Below are positions 6,771 to 14,889 of a DNA stretch of 64,000 nucleotides, piece after piece. This DNA comes from JANLSE01 sp031362265. Its GTDB lineage: Bacteria; Chloroflexota; Chloroflexia; Chloroflexales; Roseiflexaceae. The stretch is taken from assembly GCA_031362265.1 (NCBI GenBank), contig JANLSE010000290.1, positions 5,932 through 69,931 of the forward strand, read 5' to 3'. Both the position numbers and the translations under genes were made by a program. How positions within the stretch are numbered: the first letter of the stretch is position 1; the number at the start of each line of letters is the position of its first letter. Below the pieces are notes generated by a model. That model ran no database searches. It was not told where the DNA came from and saw nothing but the letters and a program-made list of their open reading frames with translations.

Positions 6771-9431
6771 TCAGAAGCCTGCGGTAGTAGAGAACTTACC
6801 GCCAGCATTGATCGCGCGAATCTTGTAAAAGCTTCCAGCTGGCGCATTAATATGGGTGTAGGTCACTTTGCCCGTGCTGGTGCCACCAAAGTTTGGTGGG
6901 CTGATTGTAGCAACCCGGTTGCCTGCACTCGGGGTAAAGCCCGCGCTGGCGCCACGGTAGATCTCGTAGGTCACCGCAAGCTCGCGGCCACTGGTTGTAT
7001 CGGCCACAACCGGGTTCCATGTGAGAATATTATTTGCGCCCGAGGGTGTCTTTGTAAGGCCTGTTGCAACTGCTGGTGTTTCAATCTTGCTCTGCTCAAC
7101 AAGCACCACACCCCAATTGCTGCTGACATTCGGGCTTACCACGCCACTGGTTACGGTATAGGTTCCACCATTGAGCGCATCGAGTAACACGGTACCATTG
7201 GGCAGGTTGTAGGGCGCGGCATTCAGCCCACTAAATGTGGCTGGGTGGCTGGCATTGTCACGGTTTAGTGCGATCAGTGCTGTTTGGCTGCCATTGGTGC
7301 GTGCAAAGCCATACACTTTTTGGGCATCGTTGATCACCAGCCCGTGCTGGACATCGCCATCCTGGAGCGCACGATAACTCAGCCGGACGCTAGCCAGCTT
7401 ACGCAGATGCGGTAGCAGATTACTGGTATCGGCGGTGTAACTACCGGCAGTATCGTCCCATGGGAATGGCGCGCGGTTATAAGGATCATCCTGCCAGCGG
7501 CTCCCATCCCACACACCATCGTGCGTCAGGCCAATTTCATCGCCATAGTAGAGGGTAGGTGCACCAGCATAGGTATACGCGAAGATCCACATTTCCTTCA
7601 TACGCTGCACTGCCGCACTGTCATTGTCGTTGTTGACCTTCTTCAGCAAGAAGCGGATGCGGTTTGTGTCGTGCGAGCCCTCCAGGTTCATCATGGCCTT
7701 AAATGCCATTGGTGGGTAATCCTCCTGGATCGAGCGCAAGCGTGCATTGAACTGTGAAGGGCTGATATAAGCAATTGAGCCACTTGAACTGCTGGAGTTA
7801 CTGTCGTTATCTTCGAACACGCCGCTGCTACAACCACTGCCAGCGACACAGCCGGTCGAGAGCCAACTCATTACTGCCGAGCGATAGCGATAGTTCATGA
7901 CACTATCCCACTCGTTGCCAAGCAGCCATGCCGATGAATCGCCCCATTCCTCGCCAAGCATGAGTGTGTCACTCTTACCTGTAATAGCGCTATTGCGCAC
8001 TGCTGCGCGGAAGCCCTCCCAGTAATCATTTGTGGCATCGTTGGTCAGGCCAGGATCGACATCACCACCAACATCGAAACGCCAGCCGCTTGCGCCTTGT
8101 TGGGTCCAGTATGGGCCAACTGAGCTAAGCCCATTATTCCAGATCAAGGTTCGTACCGCAGCGATATTGGCCTGTAGCTTCGGTAGTGATGAATAACCAT
8201 ACCAGGCCTCATAGGTTTGGTTGACTGCGCATAGCGCAAGTGGGCCAGTATTGGGATCGCCATCGCGGCCAGCCTTACCAATATCCGGGATGTAGAACCA
8301 GGATCGGAAGGTGGAGCCAGTCGCCTCACAGGCACCGCTGCCATCGTTGGTGCCAATGCCTCCTGGGCTGGTCAAGGTTCCAGCGGCATTGTAGCGTGAG
8401 TAGCGATCGAAATATTTGCTATCTGAGGCGACATGGTTGAACACACCATCCAGAATGATCTTGATGCCATGGCTATTCGCAGCACTAACCATGCTTTGGA
8501 AATCCGCCAAGGTACCGAAATCTGGGTCAATTGTCAGATAATCGGCGGTATCGTACTTGTGGTTCGAGGGCGAACGGAAGAGTGGGTTGAAATAGAGTAC
8601 GGTAACACCCAGGTTATCGAAGTAACCCTGATTGATTTTGTCTGTGACGCCTTTGAGGTCGCCACCATAGAAGTTATCGCTATAGTGCCCTGTACACGAG
8701 AAAGGCGGTGCCTGGATCCCGCGTGGATCACACATGGTGTAATTCCAGTTGGCCTGGCCAGATCGGGCAATCGTACCACCGGCCTGGTTATAGAAGAAGC
8801 GCCCGGATGCCGGGTTATTGGCGTTATTGCCATCGCGGAAACGATCCGGGAAGATCTGGTATACATTACCGCGCTGCATCCAGCTTGGCACGCTAAAGGC
8901 CGGGTCGTAGACGGTGATCTGGAAGCTGCGCGTATCGTCGTAGCCATCGCTCATAGCGCCAGAGCCGCCGCCATAGAACGCAATATTGTCGTCCACATAG
9001 AAATCTTGGTCGGCCGTGCAACTCGTGCCTTGGTCGGTCAGTTCAAAGAAATAATATAGAATGGTTGGCTGTGCGCTGACAGGAATATCGGCAAACCACC
9101 AGTCGTAGGTGGTCGGGTCAGTGTCGAATGTTCCATCCCATGCCATGGTGTAGTAGGTCTGTACATTGGTGCGATCATTCCAGACCCGTATACGTGCACT
9201 TGTGATATCGCTCTGGGCAACCCGCAGGCGCAGTTTGACGGTGGTGTTTGGCGTGGTTGGCCCAACGATTGAGCGGTAACTGATACTGAAGGTGTCGTGG
9301 ATTGTCTCGGCCCACTGCACATTGCAGTCGGCAGCAGCAGCACGCGCGATTCTGGCCTGTGGTGTTAGCACAAAAGCCATCAGCATACACGCAAAGATCA
9401 CCCAAGATTTCTGATTGGATAATCGTATCAT
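6771..9431 (-). CDS. Secreted GH13 alpha-amylase / neopullulanase-like glucanase with C-terminal Fn3 domain
   Basis: An 886-residue extracellular enzyme hydrolysing alpha-glucans such as starch or pullulan. A signal peptide (residues 1-34) is followed by an N-terminal beta-sandwich (about 40-175, CBM34-like). The GH13 barrel then shows all four conserved regions: DGVFNH (328-333), GWRFDVGG with the nucleophile Asp453, GEEW with the acid/base Glu494, and EGSHDTNR with Asp588. The wording of region II resembles neopullulanase/cyclomaltodextrinase subfamilies. A serine-rich insert (543-552) interrupts the barrel. A beta-sandwich C-domain and a fibronectin type III-like domain (about 795-886) end the protein. 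AAGGAG precedes the ATG. No other sugar genes are adjacent, so it seems to be a single secreted enzyme. Confidence 0.92.
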   Translation of the reverse strand: MIRLSNQKSWVIFACMLMAFVLTPQARIARAAAADCNVQWAETIHDTFSISYRSIVGPTTPNTTVKLRLRVAQSDITSARIRVWNDRTNVQTYYTMAWDGTFDTDPTTYDWWFADIPVSAQPTILYYFFELTDQGTSCTADQDFYVDDNIAFYGGGSGAMSDGYDDTRSFQITVYDPAFSVPSWMQRGNVYQIFPDRFRDGNNANNPASGRFFYNQAGGTIARSGQANWNYTMCDPRGIQAPPFSCTGHYSDNFYGGDLKGVTDKINQGYFDNLGVTVLYFNPLFRSPSNHKYDTADYLTIDPDFGTLADFQSMVSAANSHGIKIILDGVFNHVASDSKYFDRYSRYNAAGTLTSPGGIGTNDGSGACEATGSTFRSWFYIPDIGKAGRDGDPNTGPLALCAVNQTYEAWYGYSSLPKLQANIAAVRTLIWNNGLSSVGPYWTQQGASGWRFDVGGDVDPGLTNDATNDYWEGFRAAVRNSAITGKSDTLMLGEEWGDSSAWLLGNEWDSVMNYRYRSAVMSWLSTGCVAGSGCSSGVFEDNDSNSSSSSGSIAYISPSQFNARLRSIQEDYPPMAFKAMMNLEGSHDTNRIRFLLKKVNNDNDSAAVQRMKEMWIFAYTYAGAPTLYYGDEIGLTHDGVWDGSRWQDDPYNRAPFPWDDTAGSYTADTSNLLPHLRKLASVRLSYRALQDGDVQHGLVINDAQKVYGFARTNGSQTALIALNRDNASHPATFSGLNAAPYNLPNGTVLLDALNGGTYTVTSGVVSPNVSSNWGVVLVEQSKIETPAVATGLTKTPSGANNILTWNPVVADTTSGRELAVTYEIYRGASAGFTPSAGNRVATISPPNFGGTSTGKVTYTHINAPAGSFYKIRAINAGGKFSTTAGF

Positions 9432-9588
9432 AGGGTTGTTCTCCTTTGAAAGCCTGTGAACTTAGTGTGGGCGAACACAAGGTTCGCCAATACGATGTTG
9501 GAATGATGGAGCGCTACCGTGTCTCTGTGTCTCTGTGGTTCTGTGGTTCTTGGTTCTGCGGTTCTGCGGTTCTGCGGTTCCGCTGTTC
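9432..9588. repeat. Hairpin repeat copy 2 and GGTTCTGC tandem array
   Basis: The gap between the acyl-CoA dehydrogenase gene and the upstream end of the amylase gene contains the second copy of the 19-base hairpin GGCGAACACAAGGTTCGCC (9470-9488) and then tandem GTCTCTGT and GGTTCTGC units (about 9520-9590), which run almost to the stop codon of the dehydrogenase gene. Confidence 0.75.
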
Positions 9589-10758
9589 TTAATACAGCTT
9601 GATCTTATGCCCGGCGCCCTTCAGAATCTCACTGGCGATCACATGGCGCTGGATCTCATTTGTGCCTTCAAAGATACGTGTCACCCGTGCGTCGCGATAC
9701 ATGCGCTCAAGCGGAACCTCGCGTGAGAAGCCCATACCGCCATAAATCTGGATGGCCTCATCAATGATCTGTGATGCTGCCTCGGTACAGAAGAGTTTTA
9801 CGATGCTTGATTCAAGGGTAGCCGATTCGCCACGATCAACCTTTTCTGCGCACGAATAGACGATCTGCTCCATGGCATAGATCTTGGTGATCATATCGGC
9901 CAGTTTAAATTGAATAGCCTGAAAATCGGCGATCGGGCGGCCAAATTGCTGGCGTTCAACAGCATATTTGAGGGCCAGTTCATAGGCCTCTTTGGCAGCG
10001 CCAAGGCTAGAAGCGCCAAGCCCGCAGCGCCCAATATCCAGTGTGCGCATCGCCGTCACAAACCCGGCGCCAACCTCACCAAGGACGTTCTTAGCTGGCA
10101 CACGACAATCCTCGAAGAACAATGATGCCGTATGCGATGCACGTAAGCCCATCTTGGGCTCTACCTTGCCAACCTTGAATCCGGGGAACTGTTTTTCCAC
10201 AATAAAGGCTGTGATGCCACCACGTGCACCAAGGTTGCGATCATTGGCCGCAAACACAACGAGCACATCGGCAAACGAGCCATTGGTGATCCACATCTTC
10301 GAGCCATTCAGAATCCAATCATCGCCATCGCGGCGTGCGGTTGTACTGATATGCGCGGCGTCACTACCGGCGTTAGGTTCGGTGAGCGCCCAGGCACCCC
10401 ATTGCTTGCCTGCAACAAGCCCGCTTAGGTACTTTTCCTTTTGCTGCTCATTGCCAGAAAGATAGATTGACATAGCACAGAGCTGCGCGTGCGCACCAAT
10501 GATTGTTGCCGTCGATGCACACTTCCGATTAAGCTCCTCCATGAGGATACAGTAGCCAACTAGCCCAGATTCGATCCCACCATATTGCTCTGGGAATGGG
10601 ATGCCAATAAATCCAAGCTCACCAGCCTTCTTGAGTACCTCGAAAGGAACGCGTTCCTCTTCATCAATCTCGCGGGCGATTGGCGCAATCTCTCGTTCCG
10701 CAAATGCGCGAATTTCCTTTCGCAGCGCCTTCATTTCATCAGAAAGTGGATACTCCAT
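9589..10758 (-). CDS. Acyl-CoA dehydrogenase
   Basis: FAD enzyme of 389 residues that removes two hydrogens from the alpha and beta carbons of an acyl-CoA and passes electrons to an electron-transfer flavoprotein. It has the full family length and its signatures: the FAD and substrate motif WALTEPNAGSDAAHIST, KMWITNGSFADV, and the C-terminal YGGMGFSREVPLERMYRDAR followed by IFEGTNEIQR, in which the glutamate sits at the catalytic-base position of short- and medium-chain enzymes. The ATG at 10758 follows an AAAGGA ribosome-binding site. Chain length of the substrate cannot be told. The acyl-CoA ligase at 13082 could feed it, though the two are not in one operon. Confidence 0.92.
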   Translation of the reverse strand: MEYPLSDEMKALRKEIRAFAEREIAPIAREIDEEERVPFEVLKKAGELGFIGIPFPEQYGGIESGLVGYCILMEELNRKCASTATIIGAHAQLCAMSIYLSGNEQQKEKYLSGLVAGKQWGAWALTEPNAGSDAAHISTTARRDGDDWILNGSKMWITNGSFADVLVVFAANDRNLGARGGITAFIVEKQFPGFKVGKVEPKMGLRASHTASLFFEDCRVPAKNVLGEVGAGFVTAMRTLDIGRCGLGASSLGAAKEAYELALKYAVERQQFGRPIADFQAIQFKLADMITKIYAMEQIVYSCAEKVDRGESATLESSIVKLFCTEAASQIIDEAIQIYGGMGFSREVPLERMYRDARVTRIFEGTNEIQRHVIASEILKGAGHKIKLY

Positions 10759-10849
10759 TGTATAATCCTTTCATTCCAAATAGCATCAACAAGGCTGCTG
10801 GCAGTATACCATGATGAGATACGCTCTTGTGTGCGGAAGGTGGTATAAT

Positions 10850-10965
10850 CGGGAGCGCAGAGCGCAGAGCGCAGAGCGCAGGAGCGCAAGAGCGCAAAGC
10901 AGATTCTTGTCACATGTAATGATTGTGCGTTATGCGTTATGCGCTCTGCGCTCTGCGCTTGTATG
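10850..10965. repeat. GCGCAGA and GCGTTATGC tandem repeats before ruvA
   Basis: Tandem units of GCGCAGA (10855-10898) are followed by their complements (GCGCTCTGC, 10925-10960), so the two arrays can fold back on each other. They run to within about ten bases of the ruvA start codon. Confidence 0.7.
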
Positions 10966-10972
10966 GTTCTCT

Positions 10973-11566
10973 ATGATTGCATCAATCCGTGGAATATTAG
11001 CCCAAACCGCCCCCGATCATGTTGTGGTCGAGGTTGGTGGTGTTGGCCTATTAGTGTATGCGCCACGTCAGGTACTTGGGGCGCTTGGCCCTATCGGCGA
11101 GATTGTTCAACTATACACAAATTTGCAGGTGCGTGAGGATTCGCTGACGCTGTATGGTTTTGCAACTACCGATCAACGCCAACTCTTCGAGACGCTTCTG
11201 GGGGTCACTGGAATTGGCCCTAAGGTAGCGCTCAATTTGCTTGGTTCTGGTTCACCGGATGAGTTACGCAATGCGATTGCCGCCGGTGATATTGTGCGGC
11301 TTTCACGCGTTCCTGGTATTGGTAAGAAAACGGCTGAGCGTCTGGTTCTGGAGCTCAAGGGCAAGATTGATCTGCGTGGTAGTATTACTCCGGTTGGCAC
11401 GAGTCCGGCTGCGATTGCTGTCAATGCTGAGCTGGCCGAGATGCTCACCAGCTTAGGCTTCAGCGCTACTGAGGCAATGGCCGCAATTAACGCCCTGCCA
11501 CATGATGCATCACCAGAGCTTGAGGATCGTCTACGCCTCGCGTTACGCTATTTTGGTGGCGCATAG
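10973..11566 (+). CDS. ruvA: Holliday junction branch migration complex subunit RuvA
   Basis: RuvA binds four-way DNA junctions as a tetramer and loads the RuvB motor for branch migration in recombination repair. The protein has 197 residues from the ATG at 10973, where family similarity begins (MIASIRGILAQTAPDHVVVE); the longer frame from 10811 only translates repeats. Domain I is the OB fold (1-63); domain II holds the helix-hairpin-helix motifs LLGVTGIGPKVALNLL and LSRVPGIGKKTAERLVLEL (about 72-130); domain III (150-197) is the small RuvB-binding helical domain. ruvB and ruvC are not adjacent. No clear ribosome-binding site precedes the start, where repeats abut the gene. Confidence 0.95.
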   Translation: MIASIRGILAQTAPDHVVVEVGGVGLLVYAPRQVLGALGPIGEIVQLYTNLQVREDSLTLYGFATTDQRQLFETLLGVTGIGPKVALNLLGSGSPDELRNAIAAGDIVRLSRVPGIGKKTAERLVLELKGKIDLRGSITPVGTSPAAIAVNAELAEMLTSLGFSATEAMAAINALPHDASPELEDRLRLALRYFGGA

Positions 11567-11630
11567 GATCAATTCTTTACAGATCTCGCCTTCGATCTCA
11601 TTCTGAAGCCATCTTGCAGCAAATTGTGTG

Positions 11631-11659
11631 TTGATTTACCACACAGCGTGGTATATACT
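11631..11659 (+). promoter_or_regulatory. Promoter with palindrome in the spacer
   Basis: TTGATT (11631-11636) and TATACT (11654-11659) are separated by exactly 17 bases. The spacer is itself a perfect inverted repeat, TACCAC (11637-11642) and GTGGTA (11648-11653) around ACAGC. This is a strong sigma-70-like promoter for the membrane protein gene at 11695, with a possible repressor site between its boxes. Confidence 0.6.
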
Positions 11660-11694
11660 GCCAAGCAGCATATCCATACGACGAGGAGATTCGC

Positions 11695-12396
11695 ATGGCC
11701 AGCACCAATATAAGTAGCAAATCAACTGCTTTGAGTAGTGATCAAGGTAAGGAAGCAGCGCCGAAAAAGAGTAACACCCGTTTCACAAATTGGTGGAAGG
11801 CCATGATCATCACCTCATTTGTGGTCAATGTGGTGCTACTTTTTGTTGTCTTCTTTCTTGGTATGTTTATTATCAACTTTCGTAACCCACTGCTCGGCAC
11901 CGTTGGTGGCCTGACAGGATTTGCGCGTGATAATGTTGCCGAACTTCGCAATGTTGTTGATGGCTTGGAAGCATCCACGATCCGCACTGAGATTCCGCTT
12001 GATGATGTGACGATTCCAATTAAACTGGATGTTCCGGTGAACCAGGAAACGGTTGTCGAACTCACCGAGTCTGCCAATGTTGTGGTTGAGGGCGCCGATA
12101 TTGATTTAGGTTTGGCAGGCAGGTTACGTGCCAATGTGAACCTACAATTGCCGGTTGGAACAAAGCTCAAGATTCACTTGAATATGGTTATTCCAATCAA
12201 CCAACCACTACCACTCAAGGGTCAGGGTGTCAAAGTGCCGGTTGAAATCCCACTGGCCAAAACCGAACTTGGCCCACAATTCCGTCGCCTTGGCGATCTG
12301 GTCGATCGTCTAGCTGGGCCGGCAGCCCCACTGATTGGCCTTGATATCCCCGAAGCGCCACCCGCCCCTGTCGTACCTACCGCAGTGCCAAAATAG
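11695..12396 (+). CDS. Single-pass membrane protein of unknown function
   Basis: I do not recognise this 233-residue protein. A charged, Ser/Lys-rich N-terminus (1-36) precedes one transmembrane helix (about 37-62, ending in FFLGMFIINF); the remainder is probably outside the membrane. It contains repeated beta-rich phrases of the form IPLDDVTIPIKLDVPV and VGTKLKIHLNMVIPIN, rich in Val, Ile and Pro, and ends in a Pro-rich tail (EAPPAPVVPTAVPK). ACGAGGAG lies eight bases before the ATG. It is a single transcription unit: a good promoter lies at 11631-11659 and a strong terminator at 12431-12475. Confidence 0.75.
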   Translation: MASTNISSKSTALSSDQGKEAAPKKSNTRFTNWWKAMIITSFVVNVVLLFVVFFLGMFIINFRNPLLGTVGGLTGFARDNVAELRNVVDGLEASTIRTEIPLDDVTIPIKLDVPVNQETVVELTESANVVVEGADIDLGLAGRLRANVNLQLPVGTKLKIHLNMVIPINQPLPLKGQGVKVPVEIPLAKTELGPQFRRLGDLVDRLAGPAAPLIGLDIPEAPPAPVVPTAVPK

Positions 12397-12430
12397 CGCC
12401 ACAGGTTAGGCTTCGGGTTCAGAATGTACG

Positions 12431-12475
12431 AGCCAGGAGAGAGCGGCGAAATGCCATATCTCCTGGCTCTTTTTA
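12431..12475 (+). terminator. Rho-independent terminator
   Basis: A perfect 10-bp stem, AGCCAGGAGA (12431-12440) with TCTCCTGGCT (12458-12467 or one base beyond), is followed by CTTTTTA. It lies 35 bases after the stop of the membrane protein gene and ends that transcript. Confidence 0.85.
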
Positions 12476-12501
12476 TGGTTCTGCTATTCGCTCCGTAGAT
12501 A

Positions 12502-12912
12502 TTACGCCGATTTCGGGCCGGTATACACAACCTCTATTAAAAGCCGATCTGGTGTTTCAAACAGCACCTGATAGTAGGTGCTTTCTGGGCTCTGCGAAAA
12601 GTCGGGCCGATGGCGCGGGGTATCGAACAGGGGTGTGATCCCATGTTCCGTCATGTAGGCCACAACGCTATCCACATCTTCTTGAGTTTTGGTGCTGATT
12701 GCCAGATGGTTCAAGCCAGGGCCATCGTAATCATTCGAAACATCCTTAAGCGGAGCGCTAAACCACAAACTTACTCCATGCTCCCCACCAACTCCGAGCA
12801 TTCCATCACCATCATAGATTGTTGACCAGCCAAGAAAGCTCAACAAATCACGGTAGAATCCAAGATTGGCCGGCTGGACTCCAAACACGAGATGCCCAAT
12901 ATGGGTTTGCAT
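12502..12912 (-). CDS. VOC (glyoxalase/dioxygenase superfamily) protein
   Basis: A 136-residue protein of the vicinal oxygen chelate fold, two beta-alpha-beta-beta-beta modules that often bind a metal. The pattern THIGHLVFGVQPANLGFYRDLL begins the first module, and LNHLAISTKTQEDVDSVVAYM followed by YQVLFETPDRLLIEVVY forms the second, with His and Glu at usual metal-ligand positions. The ATG at 12912 is chosen because AGGAGG lies seven bases upstream. Family members include glyoxalases, ring-cleaving dioxygenases and resistance proteins, so the reaction cannot be named. It is monocistronic, converging on the terminator at 12431. Confidence 0.85.
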   Translation of the reverse strand: MQTHIGHLVFGVQPANLGFYRDLLSFLGWSTIYDGDGMLGVGGEHGVSLWFSAPLKDVSNDYDGPGLNHLAISTKTQEDVDSVVAYMTEHGITPLFDTPRHRPDFSQSPESTYYQVLFETPDRLLIEVVYTGPKSA

Positions 12913-13081
12913 GCCAATGCCTCCTGCGCTTTTATCGATTCGCACTATTGTTTGATAGTATTATAGAACATGTATTCTGTAGCGTCAATCAGCGTTCGCC
13001 CATATCGAGTCGCTCGGTATGCGCTCTGAGCGCTGTGTTACAATGGCATTATCCAGCATTCTGATAGCCAGGGAGGCCGTG

Positions 13082-14662
13082 ATGGAGCAGGAAAAAGTCT
13101 ATCGAACGGAATTAACGCCGGTGAGTTTTCTTCGCCGTAGCGCATATCTTTTTCCCGAAAAGACCGCAATTGTGCATGGTGAGCGACGCTACACCTATCG
13201 TGAGTTTGAGCAGCGCGTGAATCGTCTGGCGTCGCATCTGCGCGCCGATGGGCTGGCAAAGCATGAGCGGGTTGCGTTTCTCTGCCCAAATACTCCGGCA
13301 CTGCTCGAAGCGCACTTTGCGATACCTGCCGCTGGTGGGGTGCTGGTTGCGATCAATACACGGCTACATAATGATGAGATTAGCTATATTCTTCAACATT
13401 CTGGTGCACGTTTCTTATTTGTTGATGATGAACTGGCCCATCTGGTTGCAACCCACGATCTTTCACAATTGATCGTTGTGCGGATTGCCGATACTGCATT
13501 GGCAGATGATCCCTACGAGCAGTATCTTTCGGCTGGCGATCCTGTGCCAGTGGCAAGCTGGCTGGCGGATGAGGAAGAAGATATCACAATTAACTACACC
13601 TCTGGCACCACTGGCCGATCCAAGGGTGTTATCTATACCCATCGTGGGGCATACCTTAATGCGTTGGCCCAAGTGATTGACGCGGGGATGAATGCCAATT
13701 CGGTATACCTTTGGACATTGCCGATGTTCCATTGTAATGGCTGGTGCTTCCCCTGGGCAGTTGTTGCTGCGGCGGGCACAAGCGTTTGTCTGCGCAAAGT
13801 TGATCCTGCGCGGATCTGGAGCCTGTTTGCCACCGAACATGTGACTCATTATTGCGGGGCGCCAACCGTACAAATTGCGCTGGTGAACCACGTCAGCGCG
13901 CATCGGCTCGATTCACCAATCACGCTTATGGTGGCCGGTGCGCCACCTTCGCCAACACTCCTTGGTCAGCTCAAGGCCCTCAATCTGCATGCGATTCATG
14001 TGTATGGCTTAACCGAAACCTATGGCCCGATAACGATTTGCGCTTGGAACGATGCCTGGAATGCGCTACCTGATGCCGAGCAGTCGCAACTCCATGCACG
14101 CCAGGGCCAGGGTAATACCACTGCTGATCTGGTGCGAATTGTGGATGCCAACATGAATGATGTTCCACGCGATGGCGAAACGATGGGTGAGGTTGTTATG
14201 CGCGGCAATATCACCATGAAGGGCTATTTTGGTCAACCCGAGGCCACCGCTGAGGCTTTTCGCGGTGGTTGGTTTCATTCTGGTGATTTAGGCGTCTGGC
14301 ATGCCGATGGCTATATCGAACTACGCGACCGCGCCAAGGATATTATTATCTCTGGTGGCGAAAATATCTCAACGATTGAGGTGGAACAGGCGATTGTGAA
14401 ACACCCAGCTGTATTGGAGTGTGCGGTGGTTGCCATTCCAGATGACACATGGGGTGAGCGGCCGAAGGCATTTGTTACCCTTAAGCCGGGCCAGAGTGTC
14501 ACAGGAGAAGAACTTATTGAGTTCTGCCGTAGCCTGATTGCGCGCTATAAGTGTCCGGCAGTGATCGAATTCTGCGAATTACCCAAAACCTCAACTGGTA
14601 AAGTGCAAAAGTTTGTGTTGCGTGATCGTGAATGGGGTGGGCGCACAAAACGGATTAATTAG
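13082..14662 (+). CDS. Fatty-acid / acyl-CoA ligase (AMP-forming, AlkK-like)
   Basis: A 526-residue enzyme that activates a carboxylic acid with ATP to an acyl-adenylate and then to an acyl-CoA. The start at 13082 is where similarity begins (EKVYRTELTPVSFLRRSAYL); the frame runs back to 13019 without support. The adenylation motifs are intact: YTSGTTGRSKGVIYTHRG (P-loop), VYGLTETYGP, WFHSGDLGVWHADGYIELRD, and RAKDIIISGGENIS, with the C-terminal lysine motif PKTSTGKVQKF. The overall wording resembles AlkK-type medium/long-chain fatty-acid ligases. It is monocistronic; a neighbouring acyl-CoA dehydrogenase gene (9589) makes a role in fatty-acid catabolism likely. Confidence 0.9.
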   Translation: MEQEKVYRTELTPVSFLRRSAYLFPEKTAIVHGERRYTYREFEQRVNRLASHLRADGLAKHERVAFLCPNTPALLEAHFAIPAAGGVLVAINTRLHNDEISYILQHSGARFLFVDDELAHLVATHDLSQLIVVRIADTALADDPYEQYLSAGDPVPVASWLADEEEDITINYTSGTTGRSKGVIYTHRGAYLNALAQVIDAGMNANSVYLWTLPMFHCNGWCFPWAVVAAAGTSVCLRKVDPARIWSLFATEHVTHYCGAPTVQIALVNHVSAHRLDSPITLMVAGAPPSPTLLGQLKALNLHAIHVYGLTETYGPITICAWNDAWNALPDAEQSQLHARQGQGNTTADLVRIVDANMNDVPRDGETMGEVVMRGNITMKGYFGQPEATAEAFRGGWFHSGDLGVWHADGYIELRDRAKDIIISGGENISTIEVEQAIVKHPAVLECAVVAIPDDTWGERPKAFVTLKPGQSVTGEELIEFCRSLIARYKCPAVIEFCELPKTSTGKVQKFVLRDREWGGRTKRIN

Positions 14663-14758
14663 GTGCTGTTCTTGCACATCTGCCGCAATACACCTATACT
14701 ATCGCTAGTTAAGAGCAACACCTTATAAAAAAGGTTATCGCACACGGCAGGGGCTTTA

Positions 14759-14828
14759 GAACGCAAAGACGCAAGGACGCAAGCTGTATATCTGTTTTGC
14801 GTCTTTGCGTCTTTGCGCCTTTGCGTTA
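14759..14828. repeat. Inverted arrays of AACGCAAAGACGCAA-type repeats
   Basis: GAACGCAAAGACGCAAGGACG runs into its own complement, TTGCGTCTTTGCGTCTTTGCG, after about 20 bases, so the region can form a long imperfect hairpin of 7-8 base units. It lies in the gap between the acyl-CoA ligase gene and argS and is probably transcribed with argS. Confidence 0.7.
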
Positions 14829-14889
14829 AAAGGTATTGGCTGTCCGCCCCTTTTTGTGTTTGAATATCACCACGACACTGAGGATTTTG

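Noticed and set aside
8433..9059. 208-codon frame antisense to the amylase gene
   Set aside because: It is the reverse-strand shadow of a well supported GH13 gene, with no recognisable protein features or ribosome-binding site.
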